Below are positions 23,504 to 32,378 of a stretch of DNA of 64,000 nucleotides, piece by piece (the first letter of the stretch is position 1; each line of letters opens with the position of its first letter). Origin of the DNA: Pelagerythrobacter rhizovicinus (GTDB taxonomy: Bacteria; Pseudomonadota; Alphaproteobacteria; Sphingomonadales; Sphingomonadaceae); assembly GCF_004135625.1 (NCBI RefSeq), contig NZ_SDPV01000001.1, forward strand, positions 1,362,501 through 1,426,500, in the 5' to 3' direction. The notes below the pieces were generated by a model. The model saw nothing but the letters and a program-made list of their open reading frames with translations, was not told the origin of the DNA and searched no databases. The position numbers were made by a program, and so were the translations under genes.

Positions 23504-26202
23504 AACAGCTTGCGGAACTCGATCTCGAACGTGCGGCCGAGCGGGTCGACCAGATCCGGCTGGTAGCTGAGCGGCACCGCCCCCGTGCCGTCGGTCACGC
23601 GCTGGTGAGCGTTGAACAGATTGTCGACACCGAACGAGAAGCGCGCGCCCTTCCAGAAGCTCGGCGTGCCGCCGGTCAGCCAGTCCTGCTGCTCGAGATT
23701 GACGAAGGCACGCAAGTTGAACTTGGCGATATCGTCGAAGAACAGGTCCTGCGAACCCGCCAAACCGCTGCCGTCGATGCGCGTGGCCGACTGGTAATCG
23801 CCGGAGAGGCGCAGGCCGAGGCCCTTGTAGAACAGCCCGCCCTGGAGCTCGATCTTGTGGCGCGGAACCCCGTTGCCAAAAGCCTGGCCGCTGAGCTGGT
23901 CGAGCACCGGCCCGCCTGGCGCGACGAGCACCTCGTTCTCGAACTCGATCGAGTGATAGAGTGCCATGTGCCAGCGGCCCTGCCCGTCTCCTCCGCCGCC
24001 GCGGCCGAAGCGCATCCCGCCCCCGCCGCCGCCGCCCTCGCGGCGTTCGGCACGCGCGGCACCGTCGGCGCTGCACATCCGCTCGCGCAAAGCGGCGACC
24101 TTGGCCGGGTCGATCTGCCCGTCCTCCCCCTTAAGCCGTGCCAACATCCGCTCGGGCAGACCGGAGAGATCGGGGGTCTCGCCTTCGGGCGTGGCGCAGA
24201 ATTTCTGCCGCAACTCGGCCATCTGCGCGGGGTCGAGCCCGCCCGGGCCGCGCGCGCCTTGTCCCTGGCCCTGCGCAGCCGGCGCGGTGGAGGTCATCCG
24301 CTCGCGCCGCTCGCCGCCACCGCCTTCGGGCTCTTCCTTGCCGACGCGGCCGAACAGATTGATGCCGTAGCGCAGCCGCGAGCCTTTGGTGCCTTCGAAG
24401 GTGATCGGCCGCCGGTCGATCGAGACCAGGTTGCCTGCCTGATCGCGCACCACGCGGTCGGGGAAAGCCGCCTCGATCGCGGGCGTGAGCAGCGGGAAGT
24501 TCTGCGTCACGTCGTCCGAACGGTTGCGGAAATATTCGACGACGATGTTCGCGCGGTCGAACAGGTCGAGCTCGTAGTTCGCTGAGACCTTGATGTCGCG
24601 CTGCGTCTCCGCGCTGAGCTCCGGATTGCCGCCGCTGACGATCGTCGCCAGCACGCTCTCCCCGGCGGCGAAGTCGTAGACCGGCACGTTGTACTCGGTG
24701 ACGATCGGATCGCCGAGCTGCGACAGGCTGGGCGCCGCCTCGCGCCAGATGTAGCTGGCCTGGAGCGAGAGCCGCTCGGTCGGCTTCCACGAAAGCCCGG
24801 TGGTGTAGTCGGCCAGAGTACCGAAGTCCGACAGGTGATCGACCCCCGCGGCAAGGTTGAGGCTGAGCTCGCCCAGCGCACCGAGAAAGCCCTCGCGCGC
24901 GCTGGCGATGGGCAGGCCGAGATTGACGCCGGCCGAGAGATTGCCGCGCGTCTGCGCCAGATCGTCGGCGTTCGTGCGCGTGTCGGTGCTTTCGATGCGG
25001 TTCCACGAATAGCCGGCGTCGAACGTGAGGTTCGCCTCGCCTGCCGGGAGCATGAAGGGCGTGCCGCGCAGAGTGGACTTCACGTCGGCGGCGTAGGACG
25101 TACTCTCGGCGCGGTCGACGCCCGCACGGGGGATAGCGGGAAGCACGCCGTCAATCTCCAGCTCGCCCGCGTCGACCAAATCCTGCAAGAGCCCGGTGTC
25201 GCGCCGCTGGTCGATCAGCGTGGTTCGCTCGGTGCGGCTGGCATCGAGCGTCGTGTCGAGCATCCAGCCGCCGAGCGGCTTGATGATCGATCCGCCGAGC
25301 GAGAAGGCGGTCGAGCTGTTGCGGCGAGTGAGCGGATCGTCGTCGATCGTACGAACCGCGCTCTCGCCGTTCGCCGTCAGTGTCGCCACGTCGAGCCCGG
25401 AGAGCGAGCGGCCGGTCGTATGCTCGACGCCGCCGTTCACAGAGAACGTGCCCGAGCCCGGCGCCTCGCCGAGGCTGGAATTGAGCGTCGCGTCCAGCTC
25501 CCAGGTGTCCGACGATCCGCGCAGGCTTCGGGACGCGGCCGGGTCGGGATCGCCCGTCACCGTCGGCGTGCTGCCCGGCGTCTGCACGATGTCTCGCTCG
25601 TCTTCGGTCAGGAGGCTGGTGGTGTTGTACTCCATGCCGATGTTGAGACGCCGATTGCCGTTGATCGTGAGCTGCGACGCTTCGATCTCGCCGCTCCCGG
25701 TGCCGCCGCGGCCGGGCATCCCGTATTCGACCTCGACTTCGCGGGAGGCGAAGTTCTCCTGCAGAATGATATTGATCACCCGCTGGTTCGCCGGATAGCC
25801 GAACTGAAGCGCGACTTCCTCCGGCAGAACCTCGATCTTGCGGATCGCCTCGGGCGGATAGCGGCGGAATTCGCGGAATCCGCCGGAGCGCTGGCCATTG
25901 ATGAGAAACACCGGGCGCCCTTCCCCGCGTCCGCGGCCCGATCCGGTTTGCGGTGCGAGCTGCTCGATCAGTTCCTCGATCGAACCGGCACCGTACGCGC
26001 CGATCTCCTCCGCGTCGAGTTGGAACACCGGCGGTACGTCGGTATCGACCTGGCCGCGAATACGCTCGGCGGTGACGACGATTTCCTCTTCGCCTTCGGC
26101 GCCAGTGCCGCCCGCGCCCGGGTCTTGCGCCGAGGCGAGCGTGGGAGCGATAGCGAAAGCGGCGATGGCGAGCAGCGATGCGGTGGCGGAAAGTTTCGGC
26201 AA
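23500..26202 (-). CDS. TonB-dependent receptor with Gly-rich Cys-containing insertion
   Basis: A 900-aa outer-membrane active transporter. Signal peptide (to about residue 26), plug domain (about 45-150, including EIVVTAERI and [16 protein letters not shown]), then a 22-strand-type barrel with C-terminal aromatic end (FEIEFRKLF). An unusual insertion at about 622-744 is Gly/Arg-rich and contains two similar 13-residue units ending in Cys, [13 protein letters not shown] and [13 protein letters not shown]. It starts with TTG at 26202 after GAGGAAG. Substrate unknown. No regulator or transporter partner is adjacent. Confidence 0.88.
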   Translation of the reverse strand: MPKLSATASLLAIAAFAIAPTLASAQDPGAGGTGAEGEEEIVVTAERIRGQVDTDVPPVFQLDAEEIGAYGAGSIEELIEQLAPQTGSGRGRGEGRPVFLINGQRSGGFREFRRYPPEAIRKIEVLPEEVALQFGYPANQRVINIILQENFASREVEVEYGMPGRGGTGSGEIEASQLTINGNRRLNIGMEYNTTSLLTEDERDIVQTPGSTPTVTGDPDPAASRSLRGSSDTWELDATLNSSLGEAPGSGTFSVNGGVEHTTGRSLSGLDVATLTANGESAVRTIDDDPLTRRNSSTAFSLGGSIIKPLGGWMLDTTLDASRTERTTLIDQRRDTGLLQDLVDAGELEIDGVLPAIPRAGVDRAESTSYAADVKSTLRGTPFMLPAGEANLTFDAGYSWNRIESTDTRTNADDLAQTRGNLSAGVNLGLPIASAREGFLGALGELSLNLAAGVDHLSDFGTLADYTTGLSWKPTERLSLQASYIWREAAPSLSQLGDPIVTEYNVPVYDFAAGESVLATIVSGGNPELSAETQRDIKVSANYELDLFDRANIVVEYFRNRSDDVTQNFPLLTPAIEAAFPDRVVRDQAGNLVSIDRRPITFEGTKGSRLRYGINLFGRVGKEEPEGGGGERRERMTSTAPAAQGQGQGARGPGGLDPAQMAELRQKFCATPEGETPDLSGLPERMLARLKGEDGQIDPAKVAALRERMCSADGAARAERREGGGGGGGMRFGRGGGGDGQGRWHMALYHSIEFENEVLVAPGGPVLDQLSGQAFGNGVPRHKIELQGGLFYKGLGLRLSGDYQSATRIDGSGLAGSQDLFFDDIAKFNLRAFVNLEQQDWLTGGTPSFWKGARFSFGVDNLFNAHQRVTDGTGAVPLSYQPDLVDPLGRTFEIEFRKLF

Positions 26203-26419
26203 GGGTGTCTGCTTCCTCTGTTGCTACTATTGTCGCACCTCACCCCGCCGGCCGAACTGCCAAGCGCGGGCCGGCCAGGCAATCCCCGGCCGCGTAACGA
26301 ATTGTCGCGCGAAGCTTTCCCCAGGATTGACGAAAGGGCGCAGGAGGCTTCCCTTTTCCACCTTCCGCCGCTACAGCGCGCGCCCTGATCGACTCGCAAT
26401 CCACGGAACGAACAACTGC

Positions 26420-26665
26420 ATGGCCAAAGAAGAACTCCTCGAAATGCGCGGCAAGGTAGTGGAACTGCTGCCCAACGCGATGTTCCGGGTTGAGCTCGAA
26501 AACGGTCATGAAGTCCTCGGCCACACCGCAGGCAAGATGCGCAAGAACCGCATCCGCGTGCTGGTGGGGGACGAGGTCCTGTGCGAGCTGACGCCTTACG
26601 ACCTCACCAAGGCGCGCATCACCTACCGCTTCATGCCGGGACGCGGCGGGCCCGGTCCGCAGTAA
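26420..26665 (+). CDS. infA: Translation initiation factor IF-1
   Basis: An 81-aa OB-fold protein that assists IF-2 and IF-3 at the ribosomal A site. It reads [20 protein letters not shown] at the start, with the family core [19 protein letters not shown] and [15 protein letters not shown]. About nine residues longer than the 72-aa canonical form because of a Gly-rich tail GRGGPGPQ. It begins an apparent operon with maf, an RNase E/G-like gene and yacG, a grouping usual in sphingomonads. Confidence 0.96.
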   Translation: MAKEELLEMRGKVVELLPNAMFRVELENGHEVLGHTAGKMRKNRIRVLVGDEVLCELTPYDLTKARITYRFMPGRGGPGPQ

Positions 26666-26675
26666 GCGCGCGGGG

Positions 26676-27251
26676 GTGACTCCGCCCTCCCTCATCCTTG
26701 CCTCCGCCAGCCCGAGGCGCCGCGAGTTGCTGGCGCGGCTCGGCGTCGAACCTGCGCGCGTGGCGCCTGCCGACATCGACGAGACACCGCTGAAGGGCGA
26801 ACTGCCGCGCGACTACGCCGTGCGCATGGCCCGCGAGAAAGCGGAGGCCGCTGCGAGCGACGACGGATACGTGCTCGCGGGCGACACCGTGGTGGCTGCC
26901 GGCCGCCGCATCCTGCCCAAGGCCGAAGACGAGGCGACCGCGCGCGCGTGCCTCGATCTGCTCTCCGGGCGGCGCCATTGCGTCCTCTCGGCCCTCGCAG
27001 TGCGGGCGCCAGACGGCACGCTGCGCGAGAAGCTGAGCGAGACGATCGTGCGCTTCAAGCGCCTGAGCCGCGAGGAGATCGACGCCTACATCGCCAGCGG
27101 CGAGTGGCACGGCAAGGCAGGCGGCTACGCCATCCAGGGCGGGGCCGAAGGGCTGATCGCCTGGATTCAGGGCAGCCATTCGGGCGTCGTCGGCCTGCCG
27201 CTGTTCGAGACCCGCGCGCTGCTCAAGGCGGCGGGCTTCCGCATTGGCTGA
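26676..27251 (+). CDS. maf: Maf-family nucleotide pyrophosphatase
   Basis: A 191-aa Maf/YceF-type pyrophosphatase that hydrolyses non-canonical or modified nucleoside triphosphates. Signature SLILASASPRRRELLARLG at the N-terminus, the acidic residues ADIDETPL and LAGDTVV, and the C-terminal GGYAIQGGAEGLIAWIQGS with VVGLPL. Starts with GTG at 26676, 11 bp after infA. Ends overlapping the next gene by 8 bp. Confidence 0.93.
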   Translation: MTPPSLILASASPRRRELLARLGVEPARVAPADIDETPLKGELPRDYAVRMAREKAEAAASDDGYVLAGDTVVAAGRRILPKAEDEATARACLDLLSGRRHCVLSALAVRAPDGTLREKLSETIVRFKRLSREEIDAYIASGEWHGKAGGYAIQGGAEGLIAWIQGSHSGVVGLPLFETRALLKAAGFRIG

Positions 27252-28215
27252 CTGGCTGGTCGAGGAAGGCATCGGCGAGCACCGCGCGGTGCGCCTCTCC
27301 GGCGACCGCATCATCCATGCACGGGTCGAATGGCCGGGGCGGCTCGCGGCGGGACACGTTGCCGACGCGGTGCTGGTCTCGCGCGCCGCGGGCGCACCCC
27401 GCGGCACGGTGCGGTTCGCGAGCGGCGAGGAGGCGCTGGTCGACCGCCTGCCCCGCGACGCGAGCGAAGGCGCGGCGATCCGCGTAGAGATCGTCCGCGC
27501 GGCGATCGGCGAGCGCGGGCGGACCAAGCTCGCGCAGGCGCGGCCGAGCGACAAAGAGCTTGCAAGCCCTACTCTCGCCGAACTGCTGCAAGCGGAAGGC
27601 CACGCCGTTCGGGTCGTGCACCGCTTTCCCGAATGCGGCTGGGACGAGCTGGTGGATGAGGCGCTGGACGGAACCGTCACCTTCGCGGGCGGATCGTTGC
27701 TCTTCGCGCCGACCCCGGCGATGACCGTGGTTGATATCGACGGCGCTCTGCGACCTCGTGAGCTTGCCCTCGCCGCCGTGGTGCCGCTGGCCGACGCGAT
27801 CCGCCGCTTCGACCTCGGCGGGTCTATCGGGATCGATTTCCCAACACTGCAGGCCAAGGCGGACCGGCGCCAGGTGGACGACGCGCTCGGCGCGTTGCTT
27901 GCCGGATGGCCACACGAGCGCACGGCGATGAACGGCTTCGGCTTCGTCCAGCTCGTTGCCCGGCTGGAGCGCCCTTCCCTGCTCCACCTCGCGCGTCTCT
28001 CGCGCACCGGCTTCGCTGCGCGCCGCCTGCTGCGCCAGGCAGAGCGGGTGGCGGAGCCGGGTGCGTTGCTGCTCACCTGCCATCCGGCGGTCCAGGCGGC
28101 GCTGCGGCGCGAATGGCGCGAGAAGCTCGCCCGCCGGGCGGGGCGCGAAGTGCGGATCGCGGCGGACTCTGCCCTTGCGCTCGAAGCCGGCTTCGCGCAG
28201 GCGGTGACCTCATGA
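27244..28215 (+). CDS. Short ribonuclease E/G-like protein lacking the S1 domain
   Basis: A 323-aa RNase E/G catalytic-core relative, far shorter than RNase G (about 490) or RNase E. Catalytic region is recognisable: MTVVDIDGAL and RRFDLGGSIGIDFPTLQ supply the two metal-binding Asp positions, and AMNGFGFVQLVARLERPSLL follows. Neither an N-terminal S1 RNA-binding domain nor the Zn-link CPxCxG is present. The start is a TTG at 27244, overlapping maf by 8 bp. Its stop overlaps the yacG ATG. A reduced RNase of this type beside infA-maf-yacG is a typical sphingomonad arrangement. Confidence 0.83.
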   Translation: MADWLVEEGIGEHRAVRLSGDRIIHARVEWPGRLAAGHVADAVLVSRAAGAPRGTVRFASGEEALVDRLPRDASEGAAIRVEIVRAAIGERGRTKLAQARPSDKELASPTLAELLQAEGHAVRVVHRFPECGWDELVDEALDGTVTFAGGSLLFAPTPAMTVVDIDGALRPRELALAAVVPLADAIRRFDLGGSIGIDFPTLQAKADRRQVDDALGALLAGWPHERTAMNGFGFVQLVARLERPSLLHLARLSRTGFAARRLLRQAERVAEPGALLLTCHPAVQAALRREWREKLARRAGREVRIAADSALALEAGFAQAVTS

Positions 28216-28379
28216 GTAAGCCGAAACCCTGCCCGATCTGCAAGAAGCCGCGGAGCGAGGAGTTCGCGCCGTTCTGCTCGGCCCGCTGCCGCGACCGCGA
28301 TCTCGCCCAATGGTTCAACGACGGCTATGCCGTGCCTGGCCGCCCGGCGGCACCGGAGGAGATCGCAAAGGAGGACTGA
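28212..28379 (+). CDS. yacG: DNA gyrase inhibitor YacG
   Basis: A 55-aa zinc protein. Four Cys ligands are present as PCPICKKP and FCSARCRDRDLAQWFNDGYA, the YacG signature; it binds GyrB and inhibits gyrase in enterics. The ATG overlaps the preceding stop (ATGA), so translation is coupled to the RNase E/G-like gene. Last gene of the infA operon. Confidence 0.93.
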   Translation: MSKPKPCPICKKPRSEEFAPFCSARCRDRDLAQWFNDGYAVPGRPAAPEEIAKED

Positions 28380-28465
28380 TTCCCCCCTTGCCAAGCTCCG
28401 CGGCCTTCGCCATAGGGCCGCTTCCAACCGCTCGCCGGCTCTTTGCGGGGCCGTTCGCAGAGTGC

Positions 28466-28541
28466 GCCCAGGTAGCTCAGTTGGTAGAGCATGCGACTGA
28501 AAATCGCAGTGTCGGTGGTTCGATTCCGCCCCTGGGCACCA
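28466..28541 (+). tRNA. tRNA-Phe (GAA)
   Basis: A 76-nt cloverleaf with 7-bp acceptor stem GCCCAGG/CCTGGGC, D arm GCTC..GAGC, anticodon stem TGCGA/TCGCA with loop CTGAAAA (anticodon GAA), T arm GGTGG-TTCGATT-CCGCC and encoded CCA. No mismatches are seen in the stems. Confidence 0.97.
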
Positions 28542-28752
28542 TGCTTTTCGGAGCGACGTGACCCGAAGAAGCACTTTGAAAGAGCACGACCTCAGCCCGA
28601 GCCGTTTACGGCAAGACTGTGCGGGGGATCGGGTGGCGATGGCACATCGCCGGTTGAACATTTCTGTAAGTCTGGCTAGCCGTTGACGAAGTTCTTGCTT
28701 GAACATGGTGTTGATGCTTGAACTTCAGCCGAGAACAAAAGGGTAATTGTCG

Positions 28753-28977
28753 ATGAAATTACGTAATCTCCTGCCTGCCGTCGCAGCTGTTTCGCTCGCT
28801 GCGGCGCCGGTTGCGGCGCAGGCGCAGGTCGCCGAGCGTGCATCTGCCCCTGTCAGCAACGAATCCGAACTCGCCGGCGGCTTCGGCCCCGGACTGATCA
28901 TCGCCGCAATTGCAGCGGTCGGCATCCTCGTGCTGATCGTGAGCGATGATGACGATGAAGACCCTGTAAGCGTCTGA
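28753..28977 (+). CDS. Small exported membrane-anchored protein, unknown
   Basis: A 74-aa protein with a signal peptide (MKLRNLLPAVAAVSLAAAPV, cleavage probably after AQA), a linker, a hydrophobic helix (GLIIAAIAAVGILVLIV) and an acidic tail SDDDDEDPVSV. I do not recognise a named family, but this short signal-plus-helix-plus-acidic-tail architecture is common in sphingomonads. AAAGGG precedes the ATG at 28753. A strong terminator follows. Confidence 0.72.
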   Translation: MKLRNLLPAVAAVSLAAAPVAAQAQVAERASAPVSNESELAGGFGPGLIIAAIAAVGILVLIVSDDDDEDPVSV

Positions 28978-29040
28978 TTTGAGTCTTCAGACAGCCGCGC
29001 ACGCGGTGTTGTGATGGGTTTCCCATTTCCCGTCGTATCA

Positions 29041-29071
29041 GGCGCCCGCCTCTCTGTCGGAGGCGGGCGCC
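29041..29071 (+). terminator. Intrinsic terminator after the small membrane protein
   Basis: A perfect 12-bp GC-rich stem, GGCGCCCGCCTC / GAGGCGGGCGCC, with a 7-nt loop, followed by TTCTCG. The T-tract is poor, so it may be partly Rho-assisted. Confidence 0.65.
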
Positions 29072-29219
29072 TTCTCGAATGCGCTCCCCGTCTCAGTCGA
29101 AGACATCCGAGCGGACCCATGTCGAGCGTCATGACGACGGATCAAAGAGCGACCGACGGAGCGGGCCGGGAGCAGTTGCTCCTTCCCGAATCTACGGGCA
29201 GGGATAGGTGCAGTTCGAA

Positions 29220-30704
29220 TTATCCGCTCCGAACATACCCGTAACGGCGGTTCGTCGGCCGCGCGCCAGCGGCCAGGTACTCCCGCTTGGCGGCTGCGAA
29301 CCGATCGGTATTCAGTTCGCCGAGGCCGGCTTGATCCACGCCGTAGAGGCGGGCGTTGTTGCCGCCGAAGATGGCGCTCTTCACAGGGCCATCCGCCGGC
29401 CCAAGCGGTGCAAAGCCGTGCGCCCTCCGCATGTCGTCGGGTATCTCCAGGCGCCGTAACCCCTCGATCTGCCACTGCGGGGAACCGGTCCACACGGCGT
29501 CTGTCCCCCAACAGACGTGATCGACGCCCAACCCCCTGATGAGCTGGCCCATGATGGCAGCGCAGATGCGCGGCTGTGCGATCAGAGTCTGTGCGAAGAT
29601 CTGGCCGAGATCGGCATAGACGTTCGTGACGCCGTGCTTCTCCGGAATTTCGGCGAGGTCCGTGACCCAGTCGATGCGGCCGGTCCGCTCGAACTCGGCC
29701 AGCGCCCACTCCGGATCGTCGAGCCGATAACCTGCATGATAGATGATGAAGTTGAGCTGAGGCCAATCCTTCGCCGCCTGAGCGACATCGTCGACTCTCG
29801 CATAAGGTGCCAGGATCGGGAAGCGCTCGTCCATCGCCCGCCCCCACAGGCCTTTGTGCACGCAAATATTGCGAATGCCGGCAGCCTGCGCTTTCTCGTA
29901 ACCGCGATAAGTCTCCCGGCTGTCCATTCGCCAGGGATGGCGGGAAAGGCCCTTGTGAGTGTTGTCTCCCACCGTGTAGCCTTTCAGGGAGTCCGGCTTC
30001 AGCTCCAGCGCGGCATCCAGATCGTCGAGCCAGCCGGGCTTTTCGGGCGTCATGATCGCATGCGTCATCATCCGGCTGGAGCCGGCACTTTCATTCACTC
30101 GCTCGCGCGCCTGCGCCATCTGTCGATTGGTCAGGAACCAGTCCTCGGGAATTTCCGACGGAGCGGAGGAGATGAGCGCGATCTTCGTGTCGCTATCGAG
30201 GAAAACTTCCTTGAAGTAATTCTGGAACTTCAGGTCCTCGATCGTCTGCTCACCCTCCTTGAGCTGCGGATTCCAGCCCTGCGCCGCCACCGACTCGCGC
30301 ATGCTGACGAAGTGCGTCAGCTGTGTGTCGTCACGCAGGAAATGCGTGTGCATGTCCATGATGAACTGGTTGGCGAGCGTCTCGGCGCGCTCGCTCGCGG
30401 CCTCGGGTGTCGCCGCCTCGGCGGGAGTGACCGCAAACAGTGGTCCGAAAGTCTGGTTCAGCGCGACAAATCCGGCAGCCATGCCGGCGGAGGTTTGGAA
30501 AAATCTGCGCCGGGTCATCCCGAGCTTGGGTGCGATGCTATCGGCGAGCGCGTAAAGGCGCTGCTCTGCAGCGCGTTGTTTCACAGTCTGTGCGATGGGG
30601 AGGTATTCCTCGCTTGCGACCATCCGCAAGGGGAGCGGCGTACGTGGCTCGCACTCTTCGGAAGCCTTCAGCCCCTCGCGGTCTTGTTCAGAGAAGAATT
30701 TCAT
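29220..30704 (-). CDS. Tat-exported metal-dependent amidohydrolase
   Basis: A 494-aa amidohydrolase-2-family protein. A twin-arginine signal RRRFFQTSAGMAAGF lies at residues 65-79 after an unusually long charged N-region, so the product should be exported folded. The TIM-barrel metal sites are suggested by IMDMHTHFLRDD, ICVHKGLWG, FIIYHAGYRL and VCWGTDAVW. The ATG at 30704 with GGCGGAGAG upstream is chosen. An internal start at Met63 would give a standard-length Tat signal but lacks that site. Substrate unknown. Divergent from the beta-helix/P1-peptidase operon. Confidence 0.85.
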   Translation of the reverse strand: MKFFSEQDREGLKASEECEPRTPLPLRMVASEEYLPIAQTVKQRAAEQRLYALADSIAPKLGMTRRRFFQTSAGMAAGFVALNQTFGPLFAVTPAEAATPEAASERAETLANQFIMDMHTHFLRDDTQLTHFVSMRESVAAQGWNPQLKEGEQTIEDLKFQNYFKEVFLDSDTKIALISSAPSEIPEDWFLTNRQMAQARERVNESAGSSRMMTHAIMTPEKPGWLDDLDAALELKPDSLKGYTVGDNTHKGLSRHPWRMDSRETYRGYEKAQAAGIRNICVHKGLWGRAMDERFPILAPYARVDDVAQAAKDWPQLNFIIYHAGYRLDDPEWALAEFERTGRIDWVTDLAEIPEKHGVTNVYADLGQIFAQTLIAQPRICAAIMGQLIRGLGVDHVCWGTDAVWTGSPQWQIEGLRRLEIPDDMRRAHGFAPLGPADGPVKSAIFGGNNARLYGVDQAGLGELNTDRFAAAKREYLAAGARPTNRRYGYVRSG

Positions 30705-30962
30705 CGCGTACTCTCCGCCTTCGTCCCGTCGCCCATGATGCGGAGAATGCCACGCCGGGCAAGACGGGCCAATAGCCGCGGAACCGACCCCCACGACCGA
30801 CGCGGACGGCGGGAAGCAGGTGCATCGCATCCGCTTTGCCATGCGCGCCGCGCTTCATGGAGGTGCGGCAGAAGCACCACTTGCAGCGTATTTGTCCTCT
30901 CGCGCGGCGCGTATTCACCTGTTCGATTGGCGGCGCTTGGTTCGGACGGAGAGAAAACAAGA

Positions 30963-31973
30963 ATGAGCAGAGCTCGGTGCCAAACGATGCACACCCTCCC
31001 CTTTCTCCTCGCCGGCGGCCTGATCGTCGGCACGCCCGCTTCCGCCGAGACGATCCGGGTCTGTCCCGAGGGATCGCAAATGCAGAGTTGCGATTTCACG
31101 GGGAACGACGCCGTCCAGGAAGCGGTCGATCGCGCCGTGGATGGCGACGTGATCCGGCTTGCTGCGGGCCGTTACATCCCCTCCTCGTATCGCGATGTGC
31201 CGTTCGAGGACATTGTGGCGCGCGGCTACGTCGTGATACGCGGCAAACGTCTGGCGATCGAAGGGAGCGACGGTACGGTTCTCGACGGGAGGGAGGGCAC
31301 TCCGACGATCGCCTTCGTTCTCGAGGACGCCGACGTCAGCTTCCGCAACCTCGAGATCAGCGACTTCCGCTGGGGCGAAGAGGAAGACGACATCTACGAC
31401 GGGCACGGCATCTTCGCGATCGACAGCCGCGTGCGGGCCTCGGACATCGTCATGCGGGGGATCGTCAAGATGGCGCTCACCGGGCGCGGGCGGACGCTCA
31501 TTGACGGATCCGCGCTCCGGCTCGTCGACGGCCATCTGGGGATCTGGCTCGAGGAAGCGGCGCACGCCCATGTGCGCGACAGCGTCATCACCGGCGGGGA
31601 TTCGGCGGGTATCGCGACTTACGACGACAGCACGCTCCATCTGTTCAATTCCGTCGTGGCGAACAACACCGACGACGGCGTGTACGCTGCGGACCACTCT
31701 ACGATCCTGGTCACTCATTCGGTCATCGCCGGCAACGCGCCCTACGGGATCAACGCGGAGGCGAAGGGCCGCGTGACGGTGCGAGAGAGCGCGATGCATG
31801 CCAACGCCGCGCCTGCGAACTCCGCGCTTGCGCCAGGTCAGCTCGTGATCGGCGAGGACGTTGTGCAGACCGACCCGATGCTGGATGCGCAGTGGCTCCC
31901 CAAGCCAGGATCGCCGCTGCTCGGCCGAGACGGATCGGGGCGGCCGATCGGCCTCACGGGGGAACGGCCGTGA
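30963..31973 (+). CDS. Exported right-handed parallel beta-helix protein
   Basis: A 336-aa exported protein. Signal segment HTLPFLLAGGLIVGTPASA, then repeated short strand units such as LFNSVVANNTDDGVYAADHS and ILVTHSVIAGNAPYGINAEA that form beta-helix rungs. Resembles polysaccharide-lyase-like helices, without an identifiable catalytic site. GGAG precedes the ATG at 30963; an internal ATG at 30987 would give a shorter signal. Its stop overlaps the next gene (GTGA), so it heads a three-gene operon. Confidence 0.8.
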   Translation: MSRARCQTMHTLPFLLAGGLIVGTPASAETIRVCPEGSQMQSCDFTGNDAVQEAVDRAVDGDVIRLAAGRYIPSSYRDVPFEDIVARGYVVIRGKRLAIEGSDGTVLDGREGTPTIAFVLEDADVSFRNLEISDFRWGEEEDDIYDGHGIFAIDSRVRASDIVMRGIVKMALTGRGRTLIDGSALRLVDGHLGIWLEEAAHAHVRDSVITGGDSAGIATYDDSTLHLFNSVVANNTDDGVYAADHSTILVTHSVIAGNAPYGINAEAKGRVTVRESAMHANAAPANSALAPGQLVIGEDVVQTDPMLDAQWLPKPGSPLLGRDGSGRPIGLTGERP

Positions 31974-32320
31974 TTCGCGCGTGCACTTGGCTCGGTCTGC
32001 TGGGCCTGCTGCTGGGGACACCGGCCCATGCGGAGCAATACTGGACCAGCACACGCATCGTCCAGATCGGCGCCGTTGCTGAGGATCTCGATTATCCGCA
32101 CTACAGCGATGCGATCTACATCGGTATCGCGGATCGCGAGTGGCTTCCGGAAACTTGCCGCAAGATGCCGGGCTTGCTCGCGCGGGCCAGCGATACGGCG
32201 CTCCTCCTGCTGGCCAAGGCGGCGTTCCAACATGGCCGCCCGGTTGTCATCAAGGCGGATGACCAGGGCAAGATCGGCGAATACTGCCGGTTCTTCCAGA
32301 TCACCGACGAGGCCCCGTGA
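31970..32320 (+). CDS. Small secreted protein, unknown
   Basis: A 116-aa protein with a signal peptide (WLGLLGLLLGTPAHA). The mature part has two Cys (ETCRKMPGLL and GEYCRFF), possibly a disulfide, and no family I recognise. It starts at a GTG overlapping the previous stop by 4 bp, indicating translational coupling to the beta-helix gene. The P1-peptidase gene follows 58 bp downstream. Confidence 0.7.
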   Translation: MIRACTWLGLLGLLLGTPAHAEQYWTSTRIVQIGAVAEDLDYPHYSDAIYIGIADREWLPETCRKMPGLLARASDTALLLLAKAAFQHGRPVVIKADDQGKIGEYCRFFQITDEAP

Positions 32321-32378
32321 TGGCCGAGCTCCGCAGGGTCTCGCCCGCAAAGACAGAGAGAAAAGAAAGAGATACGTG

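Noticed and set aside
22357-24585. Long open frame on the plus strand spanning the flavoprotein and most of the TonB-receptor C-terminus
   Set aside because: It is out of frame with the recognised flavoprotein, Arg-rich, and lies antisense to the TonB receptor. Typical high-GC shadow.
28466-28760. tRNA-Phe as an integration site
   Set aside because: The downstream sequence lacks an integrase gene and no repeat of the tRNA 3' end was noticed.
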